Below are positions 19,881 to 28,363 of a stretch of DNA of 64,000 bases, piece after piece. A model generated the notes under the pieces. The model was not told the DNA's origin and did not search any database. It saw only the letters and a list, made by a program, of their open reading frames with translations. A program made the translations under genes and the position numbers. Positions within the stretch are counted from its first letter, which is position 1; every line of letters begins with the position of its first letter. The stretch lies in contig NZ_JARFTP010000019.1 of the NCBI RefSeq assembly GCF_029167375.1, positions 1 through 64,000 of the forward strand, written 5' to 3'. Source of the DNA: Tsukamurella sp. 8F. Lineage in GTDB: Bacteria > Actinomycetota > Actinomycetes > Mycobacteriales > Mycobacteriaceae.

Positions 19881-20702
19881 CTAGTCGATCTGTCCGATCG
19901 GTGTGCGCTTCTCGGCCTGGAACTCCTGCTCGGCGCGTCCGCGGGCCCAGTAGCCGGAGATGGACAGGCGCCCGCGATCGATCCCCTTCTCCTTGAGTAC
20001 CTTCCGTACGGCCTTGATGGACTCGCGCTCGCCGTGTGCGAAGACGTGCACCTCAGACACGTCTTCAGGCCAGTCGGCGTCGGCGACCGCCTGGCCGAGG
20101 TAGGCGGCATCCGACGGGTCGGGGTTGACCAGCCACTCGATCTCGAGGCCGGCGGGCCGGACCAGATCGATCGCGTCGTCGGCGGAGGCGACCTCGATGA
20201 GTGCGCTGCCGCGTGCACCGTCGGGCAGGTCCTCCAGCGCGGACGCGATGGCCGGCAGCGCGGAGAGGTCGCCGGCGAGCAGATGCCAGGATGCGTCGGG
20301 GTCGGGGGAGTAGCCGCTGCCCGGGCCCATCAGGACGAGCGTGTCGCCGGGTTGTGCGCGCTGGGCCCACGGTCCGGCCAATCCCTCGTCGCCGTGCACG
20401 ACGAACTCGATCGCGAGTTCCCGGGCGGCGCGGTCGAACCGCCGGACGGTGTATGTGCGGGTCACCGGCCGCTGCTCGGGTGGCAGCGATTCGAGGTCGT
20501 ACGGCGGCTCGAGGCCGAGGGCGGGGTCCGCGAACAGCAGCTTCACGTATGCGTCGGTGTTGGGCAGGCCCTCTATCTCGGGGTCGGCGAAGCCGGCGAG
20601 GGAGTCGCCTCGTGCCGTGATGCGGACGAGATGCCGGCTCACCTCCTCGGACTTGGTGACGGTGAGTACGTGCTGCGGCCGGGGACGGCGCGGTGCGGTC
20701 AT
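19881..20702 (-). CDS. Siderophore-interacting protein (FAD/NAD(P)H ferric-siderophore reductase)
   Basis: 273-aa SIP-family protein. The FAD-binding domain has PVTRTYTVRRFD and GDEGLAGPWAQRAQPGDTL; the reductase domain has HLLAGDLSALPAIASALEDL and ends in LSISGYWARGRAEQEF, the usual SIP C-terminus. These cytosolic enzymes release iron from ferric siderophores. ATG 20702 gives the standard start. It runs convergent to the monooxygenase gene. Imperfect iron-box-like sequences lie upstream. Confidence 0.92.
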   Translation of the reverse strand: MTAPRRPRPQHVLTVTKSEEVSRHLVRITARGDSLAGFADPEIEGLPNTDAYVKLLFADPALGLEPPYDLESLPPEQRPVTRTYTVRRFDRAARELAIEFVVHGDEGLAGPWAQRAQPGDTLVLMGPGSGYSPDPDASWHLLAGDLSALPAIASALEDLPDGARGSALIEVASADDAIDLVRPAGLEIEWLVNPDPSDAAYLGQAVADADWPEDVSEVHVFAHGERESIKAVRKVLKEKGIDRGRLSISGYWARGRAEQEFQAEKRTPIGQID

Positions 20703-20717
20703 AGACGGTCTCAATCT

Positions 20718-20772
20718 CTTAGGCGTTAGGGGTATGTGACTCCACCCTACCGATCTTCTTAGGGTTACCTAT
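20718..20772 (-). promoter_or_regulatory. Possible iron-regulator (DtxR/IdeR-like) boxes upstream of SIP gene
   Basis: TTAGGCGTTAGG (20719-20730) and TTAGGGTTACCTAT (20759-20772) resemble parts of the DtxR/IdeR box. Neither matches the 19-bp consensus well (the second about 12 of 19), so this is a weak call supported mainly by the iron-related function of the gene behind it. Confidence 0.35.
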
Positions 20773-21586
20773 GGGATGGGTCGCGGGCGACGTACGCGTG
20801 GGGGCTGATGCCGACGGCAGTTGTGAAGTCTCGCGTGAAATGTGCCTGGTCGTACCAGCCGAGTCGGACGGCGAGGTCTGCGAGCCGGACATCCCCGTTC
20901 TCGTGCAACTCGGTGAGCGCGTCGTGCAGGCGGCACCGCCGGATCATCCATCGTGCGCCGACGCCGACGTGCGTGCGCAGCAGCCGCTGCACAGTCCGCT
21001 CGCTCAGCCCGTGCCGCGCGGCCGCGTCCGCCACCGTCGTCACAGCGTTCTCGCGGATGTCTCGCTCCAGGGTGGCAACCATGTCGAGGGGCCCGTCGTC
21101 ATCGGTGGTGTGCAGGGAGTCCACCGCGGCGACCAGGTGCTCGAGGGCGGCGCCCGGGGACGGGTCCTCGTGCACCGCCGCCAGCTCGGGGGCGTCTAGA
21201 CGTTCGACGCGGTCTGTCAGCGGGTGTGCGGGCCGCCCGGTGATGGCCGTGAAGCCCCCCGGCGAGAATCGGATCCCGTAGCAGTAGCCCGATTCGCTCA
21301 GCGTGATGTCGAAGCGCCGCGTCACCACGCCGTGCACGAGCTCGGCGGGCATCTCGTGGCCGTAGCGGTCGGGACCCGTCTCCGCGGTGACGTGGACGAC
21401 GGGGTACGAGATCACCTGTGAGGGTTGCTGCTGCGGCGCGCGCAGCGACCAGTGCACCGACCAGAACAGGTCGACGTAGCGCCCCAGGCGCGCCGGCGGA
21501 GGCGCGGTACGAAGTTCGAACAGCGCGCCCGCGTTCTCGGGCCGCAGTATCCCCGCGGCGGGTGGCGGATTCGTCCAAGACCCCAC
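20765..21586 (-). CDS. AraC-family regulator with N-terminal DUF6597-like domain
   Basis: 273-aa regulator. The C-terminal AraC domain has two helix-turn-helices: VADAAARHGLSERTVQRLLR, and VRLADLAVRLGWYDQAHFTR followed by DFTTAVGISPHAYVAR. The N-terminal half (LGRYVDLFWSVHWSL, GIRFSPGGFTAITGRP) is the sensor domain common in actinobacterial AraC proteins. The target is unknown; it may regulate the divergent glyoxalase-like gene, whose start lies 18 bases away. Confidence 0.88.
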   Translation of the reverse strand: MGSWTNPPPAAGILRPENAGALFELRTAPPPARLGRYVDLFWSVHWSLRAPQQQPSQVISYPVVHVTAETGPDRYGHEMPAELVHGVVTRRFDITLSESGYCYGIRFSPGGFTAITGRPAHPLTDRVERLDAPELAAVHEDPSPGAALEHLVAAVDSLHTTDDDGPLDMVATLERDIRENAVTTVADAAARHGLSERTVQRLLRTHVGVGARWMIRRCRLHDALTELHENGDVRLADLAVRLGWYDQAHFTRDFTTAVGISPHAYVARDPSHR

Positions 21587-21604
21587 AGGGTCAGCCTAGC
21601 GACG

Positions 21605-22087
21605 ATGGACGATATGACAGACGCACCGCACTTCCGCCCCGACGGCTACACGACCATCACCCCTTTCCTCGTCGTCTCGCCGGCGCGCGACGCTATCGAC
21701 TTCTATCGAGAGGTGTTCGGCGCCAGCGTCATCGACATCACCGACGGTCCGGCGGGGACTGTGGCGCACGCGGAACTCGACTTCGGGACCGGGCGGCTGC
21801 AGTTGTCGGACCCGGCCCCGTCGTTCTCACTCGTGCCGCCCGATGGGACGACAGCGGTCAACCATTCGTATGCGATCTACGTGCCGGACGTCGATGCGGT
21901 CTTCGCGAAGGCCGTCGAGCACGGCGCGAAGGGTTTCGAGGAGCCGTCGACATTCGTGACCGGTGACCGGTTCGGCGCCGTGCTGGATCCGTTCGGTCAC
22001 CGGTGGGCGATCCTCACACGCGTCGAGGACGTCGATCCGGTCGAGGCGAAGCGGCGCGTCGATGAATGGGTCGAGCAGAACTCCTGA
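21605..22087 (+). CDS. VOC-family (glyoxalase/bleomycin-resistance-like) protein
   Basis: 160-aa single-module VOC protein of the PhnB-like kind: TPFLVVSPARDAIDFYREVF at the N-terminus, AHAELDFGTGRLQLSD in the middle, and DRFGAVLDPFGHRWAIL at the end. Metal ligands would come from paired beta-alpha-beta-beta-beta units; the substrate is unknown. ATG 21605 or 21614 could start; ribosome sites are weak for both. Confidence 0.85.
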   Translation: MDDMTDAPHFRPDGYTTITPFLVVSPARDAIDFYREVFGASVIDITDGPAGTVAHAELDFGTGRLQLSDPAPSFSLVPPDGTTAVNHSYAIYVPDVDAVFAKAVEHGAKGFEEPSTFVTGDRFGAVLDPFGHRWAILTRVEDVDPVEAKRRVDEWVEQNS

Positions 22088-22105
22088 AGTGCATACCATG
22101 ACGGA

Positions 22106-23500
22106 ATGACCGTCGATGCCCCCACGCCCTCAGCCGACAACGAGGCTGCGCGCCGGGATGGTAGGGGCCGTCGCGCCGACGTGCCGCGGTCCGCGCACGC
22201 GGACCTGGTGATCGACGGACGCGATCCCGTCGCCGTCATCGAGCGGCAGAACGAGACGCGCATCCCGTCGCTGGTGCCGGTCCGTGTCGCGCGAATGCTG
22301 CAGTCGCCGTTCGCCTTCTTCCGCGGGTCTGCAGCGCTCATGGCGCATGATCTCGCTGCGGGGCCGTCGACGGGGGCTTCCGTTCTGGCATGCGGTGACG
22401 CACACATCGCCAACTTCGGGTTGTTCGCGTCGCCGGAGCGGCGACTGCTGTTCGACCTCAACGACTTCGACGAGACAGGCTTCGCGCCGTTCGAATGGGA
22501 TGTGAAGCGTCTTGCGGCGAGTGCCGTGATCTCCGCGCGGGACAACGGTTTCCGCGAGGACCAAGCGCTGGATGCGGCCGTGGATGCCGCACGCGAGTAC
22601 CGCGCTACGCTCCGCTCACTGATGGCGACCGACGTACTGGCGCGGTACTTCGACTCCGTGGACGTCGACGTGCTGTTGGACGCCGCCGGCTCGAAGTCGT
22701 TGAAGAAGGTCGTCGAGGAGACGGCGGCGAAGGCCCGTAGACGGACGTCCGCGCGGGTGGTCGAGAAGATCACCACAGTCGCAGAGAACGGCCGACGGCA
22801 CATCGTCGCCGACCCGCCGCTACTGGTGCCCGCGCCGAACGGCGTGATCGACCGGTTCGACGACGTGTTCGCGGCGTACGTGCGATCGCTTCGTCCCGAC
22901 GCCGCCATGGTGATGAGCCAGTTCACGGTCCTCGACGTCGCGCTGCGTGTCGTCGGAGTCGGTAGCGTCGGCACGCGGTGCCTGATCGTGCTGCTCGGCG
23001 GGCCTTCCGGGGAGACGCTCTTCTTGCAGGTCAAGGAGGCGGCGGCGTCGGTGCTCGAGACCTATGGGCGACTGGGCGCGGGCGTGGTCGTCCCCGGGGC
23101 TCCAGATGAGAGCGCGGGGCGCCACAGCTACCGTGTCGTGGCCGGGCAGCAGGTACTGCAGGCCCAGTCGGATCCCTTCCTCGGCTGGACACCGACCATC
23201 GCCGGCCATGACTACTACTGGCGGCAGTTCCGCGACATGAAGGGGTCGGTCGCAACGGAGGAACTCGGGCCGAGTCTGTTCGAGAAGTACTGCGAGGTGT
23301 GCGCGCGCCTGCTCGCTCGCGCCCACTCGCAGTCGCCGCGCGCCGCCGTGGCGGCCGGGTACCTCGGCAAGGGCACGCGGTTCGACGAGGCGATCGGCGC
23401 GTTCGCCGTGGCATACGCCGACCAGAACGAACGGGACTACGAGGCGACGCAGGCCGCCGTGCGCTCGGGGCGGCTCGTGTCGGCGGGTGAGGGCGACTGA
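22106..23500 (+). CDS. DUF2252 protein
   Basis: 464-aa DUF2252 family member. The core ACGDAHIANFGLF followed by LFDLNDFDETGFAPFEWDV resembles the catalytic loop and metal-binding loop of aminoglycoside-phosphotransferase-like kinases; that resemblance is my inference. The C-terminal part has YYWRQFRDMKGS and ARAHSQSPRAAVAAGYLG, typical for the family. No signal peptide. It follows the VOC gene by 18 bases and may be cotranscribed. Confidence 0.85.
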   Translation: MTVDAPTPSADNEAARRDGRGRRADVPRSAHADLVIDGRDPVAVIERQNETRIPSLVPVRVARMLQSPFAFFRGSAALMAHDLAAGPSTGASVLACGDAHIANFGLFASPERRLLFDLNDFDETGFAPFEWDVKRLAASAVISARDNGFREDQALDAAVDAAREYRATLRSLMATDVLARYFDSVDVDVLLDAAGSKSLKKVVEETAAKARRRTSARVVEKITTVAENGRRHIVADPPLLVPAPNGVIDRFDDVFAAYVRSLRPDAAMVMSQFTVLDVALRVVGVGSVGTRCLIVLLGGPSGETLFLQVKEAAASVLETYGRLGAGVVVPGAPDESAGRHSYRVVAGQQVLQAQSDPFLGWTPTIAGHDYYWRQFRDMKGSVATEELGPSLFEKYCEVCARLLARAHSQSPRAAVAAGYLGKGTRFDEAIGAFAVAYADQNERDYEATQAAVRSGRLVSAGEGD

Positions 23501-23578
23501 GTCGCGGACGCGGTCTTGACGGAACCTTGACGCCCCGGATCCTTTCCGCTGCAGCGATGTTCGCGTAGACCTGGGGTC

Positions 23579-24211
23579 GTGACGTTGTCGGAGATCCTGC
23601 CCTCGGTGGCCCGAGCCGGTGTCGCCCGGACGTTCGGAGACGCGTGGCCCCGAGGGACCGCGATGGACGGGGACGACGTGATCGTCGGTGGGAGGCCGGC
23701 CGCGCGGCTGGCACCCGGCAGATACGGGCCGCTCGTGGTGTGCCGGACTGTGCGCGTCGTGCGGGCAGGCGCGACGGTATGGTGCGACGTCGACGGGGCC
23801 CTGCCGGCCGGCGTCGTCGCCGTAGACCTGGCCTGGTCCGGGTGCCGGTTGGCCGGGGCGCGGATGGCCGAGGTGGTGCTTCGCGGCCGCGCGGGCGGGC
23901 GGCTACGGGTACGCGCGGAGGTACCCGCCTCGGTCGACGGTGCGGTGCTGCTCGTGGCCGTTCGCGACAGCACGTGCGCCGCTCCGCGGGCGGCGACGCG
24001 GGGTCAATCCACCCGAGACCAGGAAGCGCAGCCCTGGGTCTCGAACCGGCTGTCGGACGAGTGGATGGTCACCGTCGTGCTGCCGGACGGGGTATCGCTG
24101 TCGACGACCTGCTCGCCGCCGCTACGGCTGTCGGAGTACAGGGTCCACGAGCACGAGTCGCCGCCGTCGGACCGGTACTCGCCCGGCTGGATGTCGTCGC
24201 CGACGGTGTAG
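23579..24211 (+). CDS. Hypothetical protein, overlapping convergent gene
   Basis: GTG 23579 opens a 210-codon frame whose first 140 codons have the GC-rich third positions of real genes. The product has no motif I know (VARAGVARTFGDAWPRGTA, then GRYGPLVVCRTVRVV and later LVAVRDSTCAAPR). The last 69 codons lie over the 3' end of the convergent membrane-protein gene and look like antisense sequence. The original stop may have been lost near 24000. Confidence 0.5.
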   Translation: MTLSEILPSVARAGVARTFGDAWPRGTAMDGDDVIVGGRPAARLAPGRYGPLVVCRTVRVVRAGATVWCDVDGALPAGVVAVDLAWSGCRLAGARMAEVVLRGRAGGRLRVRAEVPASVDGAVLLVAVRDSTCAAPRAATRGQSTRDQEAQPWVSNRLSDEWMVTVVLPDGVSLSTTCSPPLRLSEYRVHEHESPPSDRYSPGWMSSPTV

Positions 24212-24573
24212 TAGCCGTCGCCGGAGAGGTCGGCGCCTTCGGTCGTGGTCGTGTCCGTCGTGGTGGTGTCGGTCGTGGTGCTATCGGTCGTGTCCGTGGC
24301 CGTGTCGTCGTCCGACGTCGCTTGAGAGGTGGTCGTCGGAGCAGCCTCCTCGGTCTGTGTGACCGTCATCGGTGGGCCGCCGTCGGCCGCGGACTGGAAC
24401 GACTCGCCCGGGCTCGACAGGATGCCGATACCCAGGCCGACGACGAATGCGGCGACGATGCCCACGATCCACGGCCAGCGGCGTGGACCCCGCGGCTCAG
24501 GCGGGCCGGGCTCTCGCATCGACGGGGCGGGGCTGGGCCCGGTCGGCTCGGCGGGCATGGGCTGCGTGCTCAC
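24004..24573 (-). CDS. Membrane-anchored Thr-rich exported protein
   Basis: 189-aa protein with a proline-rich cytoplasmic N-terminus, one transmembrane helix (WPWIVGIVAAFVVGLGIGIL), a long low-complexity Thr/Asp linker (TTDTTTTDTTTTEG) and an extracytoplasmic domain of about 65 residues. That domain begins DGYYTVGDDIQPGEYRS and carries two cysteines. This domain type is frequent in surface proteins of mycolata; no function is established. Its 3' end overlaps a convergent frame by 208 bases. Confidence 0.8.
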   Translation of the reverse strand: MSTQPMPAEPTGPSPAPSMREPGPPEPRGPRRWPWIVGIVAAFVVGLGIGILSSPGESFQSAADGGPPMTVTQTEEAAPTTTSQATSDDDTATDTTDSTTTDTTTTDTTTTEGADLSGDGYYTVGDDIQPGEYRSDGGDSCSWTLYSDSRSGGEQVVDSDTPSGSTTVTIHSSDSRFETQGCASWSRVD

Positions 24574-24693
24574 TGCACAGCCTCCGGGACGAGATGCATG
24601 GCCCGACGTTACGCGGTGGTAGGTGCGCGCGGGCGCGCTCGCAGCGGTTTCACAGCGGACTCCCCGCGAGCGTCACGGAGCCGACGGCAGGTA

Positions 24694-25275
24694 TCAGTCT
24701 GCGTCCGTCGCCTGCACGGGCCAATCGGCCGGGTACATATCAGCGAGTCCTTCGTGGTCGCGGTACAGACGCTTGCGCCTGCGGGTCGAAAGGCGGTCGC
24801 CGAACACGATGCCGTTCGTGTGATCGGTCTCGTGTTGCAAGCACCGTCCGAGGGTGCCGCCTGCCGTGATCTCGATCGGGTCGCCACACTGGTCGAAGCC
24901 GCGACATGTGGCGGTCGAGGGCCGCGCGAGCTCGGCATAGGCGCCGGGCAGCGAGAGGCAGCCGTCGTCGTAGTCGACGAGACGACGGTGCGCGCCCTCC
25001 GCGACGTCGACCTTCGGGTTGCAGACGACGCCCGTGCGCCTGGTGCCGCTCTCGTCCGTGCAGTCGTATACGAACACCGCGAGCGCGACGCCCACCTGTT
25101 GGGCCGCGACCCCGGCTCCGTGGGCGGCGGTGTTCGTGGCGAACATATCAGCGAGGAGCTGCTGCAACTCCGGTCCGAAATCCATTACCGGGCGCGCGGG
25201 TTCGTGCAGGATAGGCGCACTCCAACGCACGATGGGACGTGGCGAGCCGAGGCGCAGCAGTTCAGAGACGGGCAT
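24694..25275 (-). CDS. def: Peptide deformylase
   Basis: 193-aa peptide deformylase that removes the formyl group from nascent proteins. The three motifs are present in variant form: GAGVAAQQVGV (motif 1), DGCLSLPG with the metal-binding Cys (motif 2, Asp instead of the usual Glu), and QHETDHTNG carrying the two His ligands and catalytic Glu (motif 3). ATG 25275 gives the family start MPVSELLRLGSPRPI. It lies 117 bases from the left element boundary. Confidence 0.92.
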   Translation of the reverse strand: MPVSELLRLGSPRPIVRWSAPILHEPARPVMDFGPELQQLLADMFATNTAAHGAGVAAQQVGVALAVFVYDCTDESGTRRTGVVCNPKVDVAEGAHRRLVDYDDGCLSLPGAYAELARPSTATCRGFDQCGDPIEITAGGTLGRCLQHETDHTNGIVFGDRLSTRRRKRLYRDHEGLADMYPADWPVQATDAD

Positions 25276-25392
25276 GTGCCCAGCCTGCTCTTCGCGTAGC
25301 GGCGTGACAACCCGCGACATCGGTGCAGACGAGCCTGATCGTTCCGAGCGACCCTGTCGGCGGGCGCTGCTGTGTGCCGTGAGATACACGAA

Positions 25393-25420
25393 ACCCCCTC
25401 CGATATCGGTCGGAGGGGGT
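25393..25420 (-). terminator. Terminator, originally of the tRNA-Pro gene
   Basis: An 11-bp perfect stem (25393-25403 with 25410-25420) and a 6-base loop, followed on the minus strand by TTTCGTG. It lies directly behind attL and is built like the terminator now behind the intact tRNA (39593-39625), so it is probably the tRNA terminator before integration. Confidence 0.75.
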
Positions 25421-25424
25421 TCTG

Positions 25425-25469
25425 GTGTCGGGCTGACAGGATTTGAACCTGCGACCACTTGACCCCCAG
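25425..25469. repeat. attL core (tRNA-Pro 3'-half copy)
   Basis: This 45-bp stretch is identical to 39630-39674. It covers the tRNA-Pro sequence from the anticodon loop to the 3' end plus a few bases beyond, and breaks off at 25470 where the other copy continues into the anticodon stem. It is the tRNA fragment displaced when the element integrated. Confidence 0.92.
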
Positions 25470-25575
25470 AGCGCCGAACGAGGAGCAACTACGTCCGTCC
25501 AGTTTGAATATGTGCAGGTCACGGCGTTGGCGGCGTTCAGTACGTAGCATCGTGTCCACGGTGTTCGGACGTGTC

Positions 25576-25602
25576 TTGGCAAGCTGTTGGCAACCTGGCG
25601 GC
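25576..25602. promoter_or_regulatory. Left integrase arm-type site (P' or P arm)
   Basis: Two TTGGCAA copies, 25576-25582 and 25587-25593, are spaced 11 bp apart and followed directly by CCTGGCGGC. The same arrangement in the same orientation lies near the right end (39529-39555). Paired inner repeats at both ends are what arm-type integrase sites look like. Confidence 0.6.
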
Positions 25603-25624
25603 GCGCTGTCGGCGCGTGAGAGCG

Positions 25625-26062
25625 CTACCCCGAGAGCATGTTTCCACCGGCGCCGCCGAGGGCATCGAGGGCGACCTGCGTCGCGGCGCCGGACAGCCAG
25701 AGCCCGATCTGTTTGGCCATGCTCCGCCGCTCCTTAGGTTCGGAGTCGTCCTCCGCCATCGCTTCGAACGCGGCGATCAGCCGATCAAGTTGGTTCTCCG
25801 GCGTCGGCCACTGCCCGACGACCCGCAGCGCATCGCCCGTCGGCGCGCCCACGCGCATGATCTGGCCGCCCGACGCCCCTTGCGTCTTCTCGAAGTACGG
25901 CTGCCGCATGAGTGCCCGTATCGCACGCTGAACAGTGTCCTGGTCGAAGTCGGTGGCTCTCGCGATCTCACCGACTTGCACAGCTTGGCCGGTCTGTTCG
26001 TACAGCTCGACCACCGCGCGGAGTACGGGTACGTCGCGGGTGCTCCAGGTGTCCTCGGTCAT
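25625..26062 (-). CDS. Winged-helix DNA-binding protein, element gene
   Basis: 145-aa protein with a predicted winged helix at residues about 10-65 (RAVVELYEQTGQAVQVGEIA, then TDFDQDTVQRAIRALMRQ). The C-terminal part is helical (ENQLDRLIAAFEAMAEDD). ATG 26062 is used because the upstream codons belong to a non-coding stretch. It is the last leftward gene before attL. Possible roles are regulator or an effector; the sequence does not tell. Confidence 0.65.
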   Translation of the reverse strand: MTEDTWSTRDVPVLRAVVELYEQTGQAVQVGEIARATDFDQDTVQRAIRALMRQPYFEKTQGASGGQIMRVGAPTGDALRVVGQWPTPENQLDRLIAAFEAMAEDDSEPKERRSMAKQIGLWLSGAATQVALDALGGAGGNMLSG

Positions 26063-26131
26063 GGACCGTGAGCTTATGGCGCGCGGGTGGGCGCGGGGAC
26101 GAACTTCGCGCAAGATTCCACCGGACGTCGC

Positions 26132-26797
26132 TCAGGCAGCCGAACCACCTGGTCTCTCCTGCGGTTCCTCTTCGCCGTCGAGCCCTTTGGCATGCCTGAT
26201 ATCAGATGACAGTACCCACGGGAGCCAGTACAACCATGTGGGTGCAGAGCGTGGAGGTTCTGACTGCTCCCATCGGCTCGGCTTCGGTGACAGCCATGCG
26301 GGTCGGCGTGCGTCTCGCCGCCGGAAATCGTCGGGCATCCCCTCGCGGACAAACCTGAACCGTTCCTCCCGGGTCATCATGACCGAGCTGCTGAACGCGT
26401 ATATGCTCTCGGCCGCGATGAAGCCGAGGACGCCCAGCACGCTCCAGAGCAGCCATCCGTACGGCTTCCACCGGGGGAGCACGACCATGGCTGTCAAGAA
26501 GATTCCGTAGCCAGCGACCGCGAGCGCGTACATCGACCACTCGGTCGGGACTCGGTGATACGCCGCCACACGTTTAGAGAGGCGGCGCGCCTCAGCGCAC
26601 AGTTCTCGACGCTCGACCGCAAGCTCGGGTAGTTGATCAAGCTTCATCTTGTCGAGCAGATCCAAGACTTTTTGGAGCCGCCACCCGAAATAGCGGCCTG
26701 GCCCTGCGAGAGCGAGTCCGAGCGCAACCGCAGCGGCAATCGAGGCCGCCGTAACGGGACCAGCAAGCGGCACGAACCAACTGCGCGAAGTGTCCAC
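26132..26797 (-). CDS. Element-encoded membrane protein
   Basis: 221-aa protein with three hydrophobic helices: one at the N-terminus (VTAASIAAAVALGLALAG), and two around residues 100-140 (MYALAVAGYGIFLTAMVVL and the WLLWSVLGVLGFIAAESIYAF region). Between helix 1 and 2 lies a basic helical segment. The C-terminal third is hydrophilic and acidic at the end. GTG 26797 lies just behind the M41-like gene's stop. No family recognised; a superinfection or membrane-effector role is only a guess. Confidence 0.55.
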   Translation of the reverse strand: MDTSRSWFVPLAGPVTAASIAAAVALGLALAGPGRYFGWRLQKVLDLLDKMKLDQLPELAVERRELCAEARRLSKRVAAYHRVPTEWSMYALAVAGYGIFLTAMVVLPRWKPYGWLLWSVLGVLGFIAAESIYAFSSSVMMTREERFRFVREGMPDDFRRRDARRPAWLSPKPSRWEQSEPPRSAPTWLYWLPWVLSSDIRHAKGLDGEEEPQERPGGSAA

Positions 26798-26828
26798 CGC
26801 GCAAGTATGGCGGACTTTGCGCGGAGGT

Positions 26829-27377
26829 CTACAGCGTCCGCACCGAGACCTTGAGTTCACCCGGTGCCCAGCCCGAGCGGACGAGAGCCAGTGTGTGCGA
26901 CGTCTTCCGTCGCGACCCGTAGGCGCCCAGGGCGAACAGCACGCCGCCGTGGTCGACCTCGCCCGCGCTGGCGAGGGCGCGTGCCACGCGGGATATGGCA
27001 GGCCAGCATCGATCAACGACTTGCTCGACGTACGCGAAGTCGGGGGCCGGACCCGCCGCCGCGATCAACGCCTCATCGTGCGGGTTCTGGTCCAGCAGGT
27101 TCCGCACTTCGTAGTACCCGGGTCGGCGGCCGCGACGGAACCGGGCTTCGGCGTACGGCCCCGCCCAGCCGACGTCAGGCTGCCGATGTTCGTCCAGATG
27201 TGACATGGCAGTCTCGCCTTCCAGGTCGTCGTCGCGCAGCCGCGCGCTGATGCCCTGGCCGCCCAGGAGGACGGCCGCGACGGCATGCCCAGCCTCGTGG
27301 TACGCCAGCGCGAGCCGCTGCTGTCGCCGTACGCGTTCGACGGCCGCGCGTACCTGGGGCTCGGTCATCGTGGTCAT
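26829..27377 (-). CDS. M41-like metallopeptidase-fold protein
   Basis: 182-aa protein with a zinc-binding HEAGH motif at residues 27-31 in the context LALAYHEAGHAVAAVLLGG, as in the protease domain of FtsH (M41). The second half has WAGPYAEARF, comparable to the AG-AE segment of M41, and NPHDEAL, whose Asp could be the third ligand. It has no AAA domain and no transmembrane helix, so it would act as a stand-alone soluble protein. Such short M41-like genes occur in actinobacterial mobile elements; substrates are unknown. Confidence 0.75.
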   Translation of the reverse strand: MTTMTEPQVRAAVERVRRQQRLALAYHEAGHAVAAVLLGGQGISARLRDDDLEGETAMSHLDEHRQPDVGWAGPYAEARFRRGRRPGYYEVRNLLDQNPHDEALIAAAGPAPDFAYVEQVVDRCWPAISRVARALASAGEVDHGGVLFALGAYGSRRKTSHTLALVRSGWAPGELKVSVRTL

Positions 27378-27410
27378 CGGGTCCCGTCCTGTTCTAGTCG
27401 TGTTGTGGGG

Positions 27411-27456
27411 CCGGTGCGGCGGCGGGGGCCCGGAGCCACGCCCGCCGCCGCACCGG
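27411..27456 (-). terminator. 16-bp hairpin terminator
   Basis: 27411-27426 and 27441-27456 pair perfectly over 16 bp around a 14-base loop, five bases behind the stop of the leftward gene 27462-28169. No U-run follows, which is common for actinobacterial terminators. Confidence 0.7.
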
Positions 27457-27461
27457 AGGGC

Positions 27462-28169
27462 TCAAGGCGTAGGAGAGGGCGCCTCGAGGCCCAGTTCCTG
27501 GAGTTCGCGGCGAGCGGCCTCGACCTCGGTGGACTGGGGGTTCGGGCGGGTCGGGGGGCCGTAGGTCTCCCGATTGAACTGGGCCTTGTCGAGCTTCCGA
27601 GACAGACTCAGGCCCGCAGAATCCAGCTCGCGCAGCACAGTGACGATCCGGTCCGAGATCGATGGCTCGCCGTTCAGATCCGACGTCCGTGCCCGGCCGA
27701 GAACGCCGGCCAACTGGTCGCTCAAGCCGTTGGCAGCCGCGTACCCCGTGAGCGCCTCGGCCCAGTCGCCGGAAGCGAGGTCGCGGTCATGGACGACGGG
27801 GAGTTCTGGCCTGGGCGCAAGTGCCGCCAGGGCACGCCGCGCACGGCGCTGCTGCTCGTAGGGAAGAACAGCGACGTCTCGGCGCGCAGCGGATTCCGCG
27901 ACGATCGCGGACGCGACGTGCACGACCTCGGCACTGGCGTCGAGCACTGCGAGAACTGATCTCATGTACGCGGAGGGTGCGGGCTCGTCGGCGACGCGGC
28001 GCGCCAAGGGGGTCACGATATCCGCGACCTCGTGGGCCAAGTCCCAGCCGCCACCGAGGACGACGGGTTGCCGACGCCGACGCCGCTCACGCAGCGCTCC
28101 AGGATCGGTGGGCATAGCGGGCTCGCGCATCGCGCTGTAGTCACGCGGCCGGATGTAGGGCGCGCTCAT
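27462..28169 (-). CDS. Hypothetical element protein
   Basis: 235-aa soluble, mostly helical protein without a motif I recognise. It starts MSAPYIRPRDYSAMREP and has several Arg-rich turns and a helical middle (DIVTPLARRVADE, LAVLDASAEVVHVASAIVAE). AGGAGG lies five bases before ATG 28169. It overlaps the upstream small gene by 4 bases, so the two are coupled. Confidence 0.6.
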   Translation of the reverse strand: MSAPYIRPRDYSAMREPAMPTDPGALRERRRRRQPVVLGGGWDLAHEVADIVTPLARRVADEPAPSAYMRSVLAVLDASAEVVHVASAIVAESAARRDVAVLPYEQQRRARRALAALAPRPELPVVHDRDLASGDWAEALTGYAAANGLSDQLAGVLGRARTSDLNGEPSISDRIVTVLRELDSAGLSLSRKLDKAQFNRETYGPPTRPNPQSTEVEAARRELQELGLEAPSPTP

Positions 28170-28363
28170 GGGGTCCTCCTGGTGTCGAACGGGCGGGAAG
28201 CAAGGTCGGCCGCAGCGTCGGTGTGCCCGTCGAGCAGCAGGTCGAGCACCCGGCGCATCCGGGCAGCGAAGGCGTCGCGGCAGGGTCGCGGCCGAGCGTT
28301 GCAGTACGCGTCCACGAGCACGTCAGCCACCGTGTCGGTGCGGTCGACGGTGGGTGCGCTCAC
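28166..28363 (-). CDS. Small hypothetical element protein
   Basis: 65-aa protein (VADVLVDAYCNARPRPCRDA, then FAARMRRVLDLLLDGHTDAA) starting at GTG 28363 with AGGAGG upstream. The stop overlaps the next start by 4 bases and its own start overlaps the preceding gene, which argues for a real gene. Function unknown. Confidence 0.55.
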   Translation of the reverse strand: MSAPTVDRTDTVADVLVDAYCNARPRPCRDAFAARMRRVLDLLLDGHTDAAADLASRPFDTRRTP

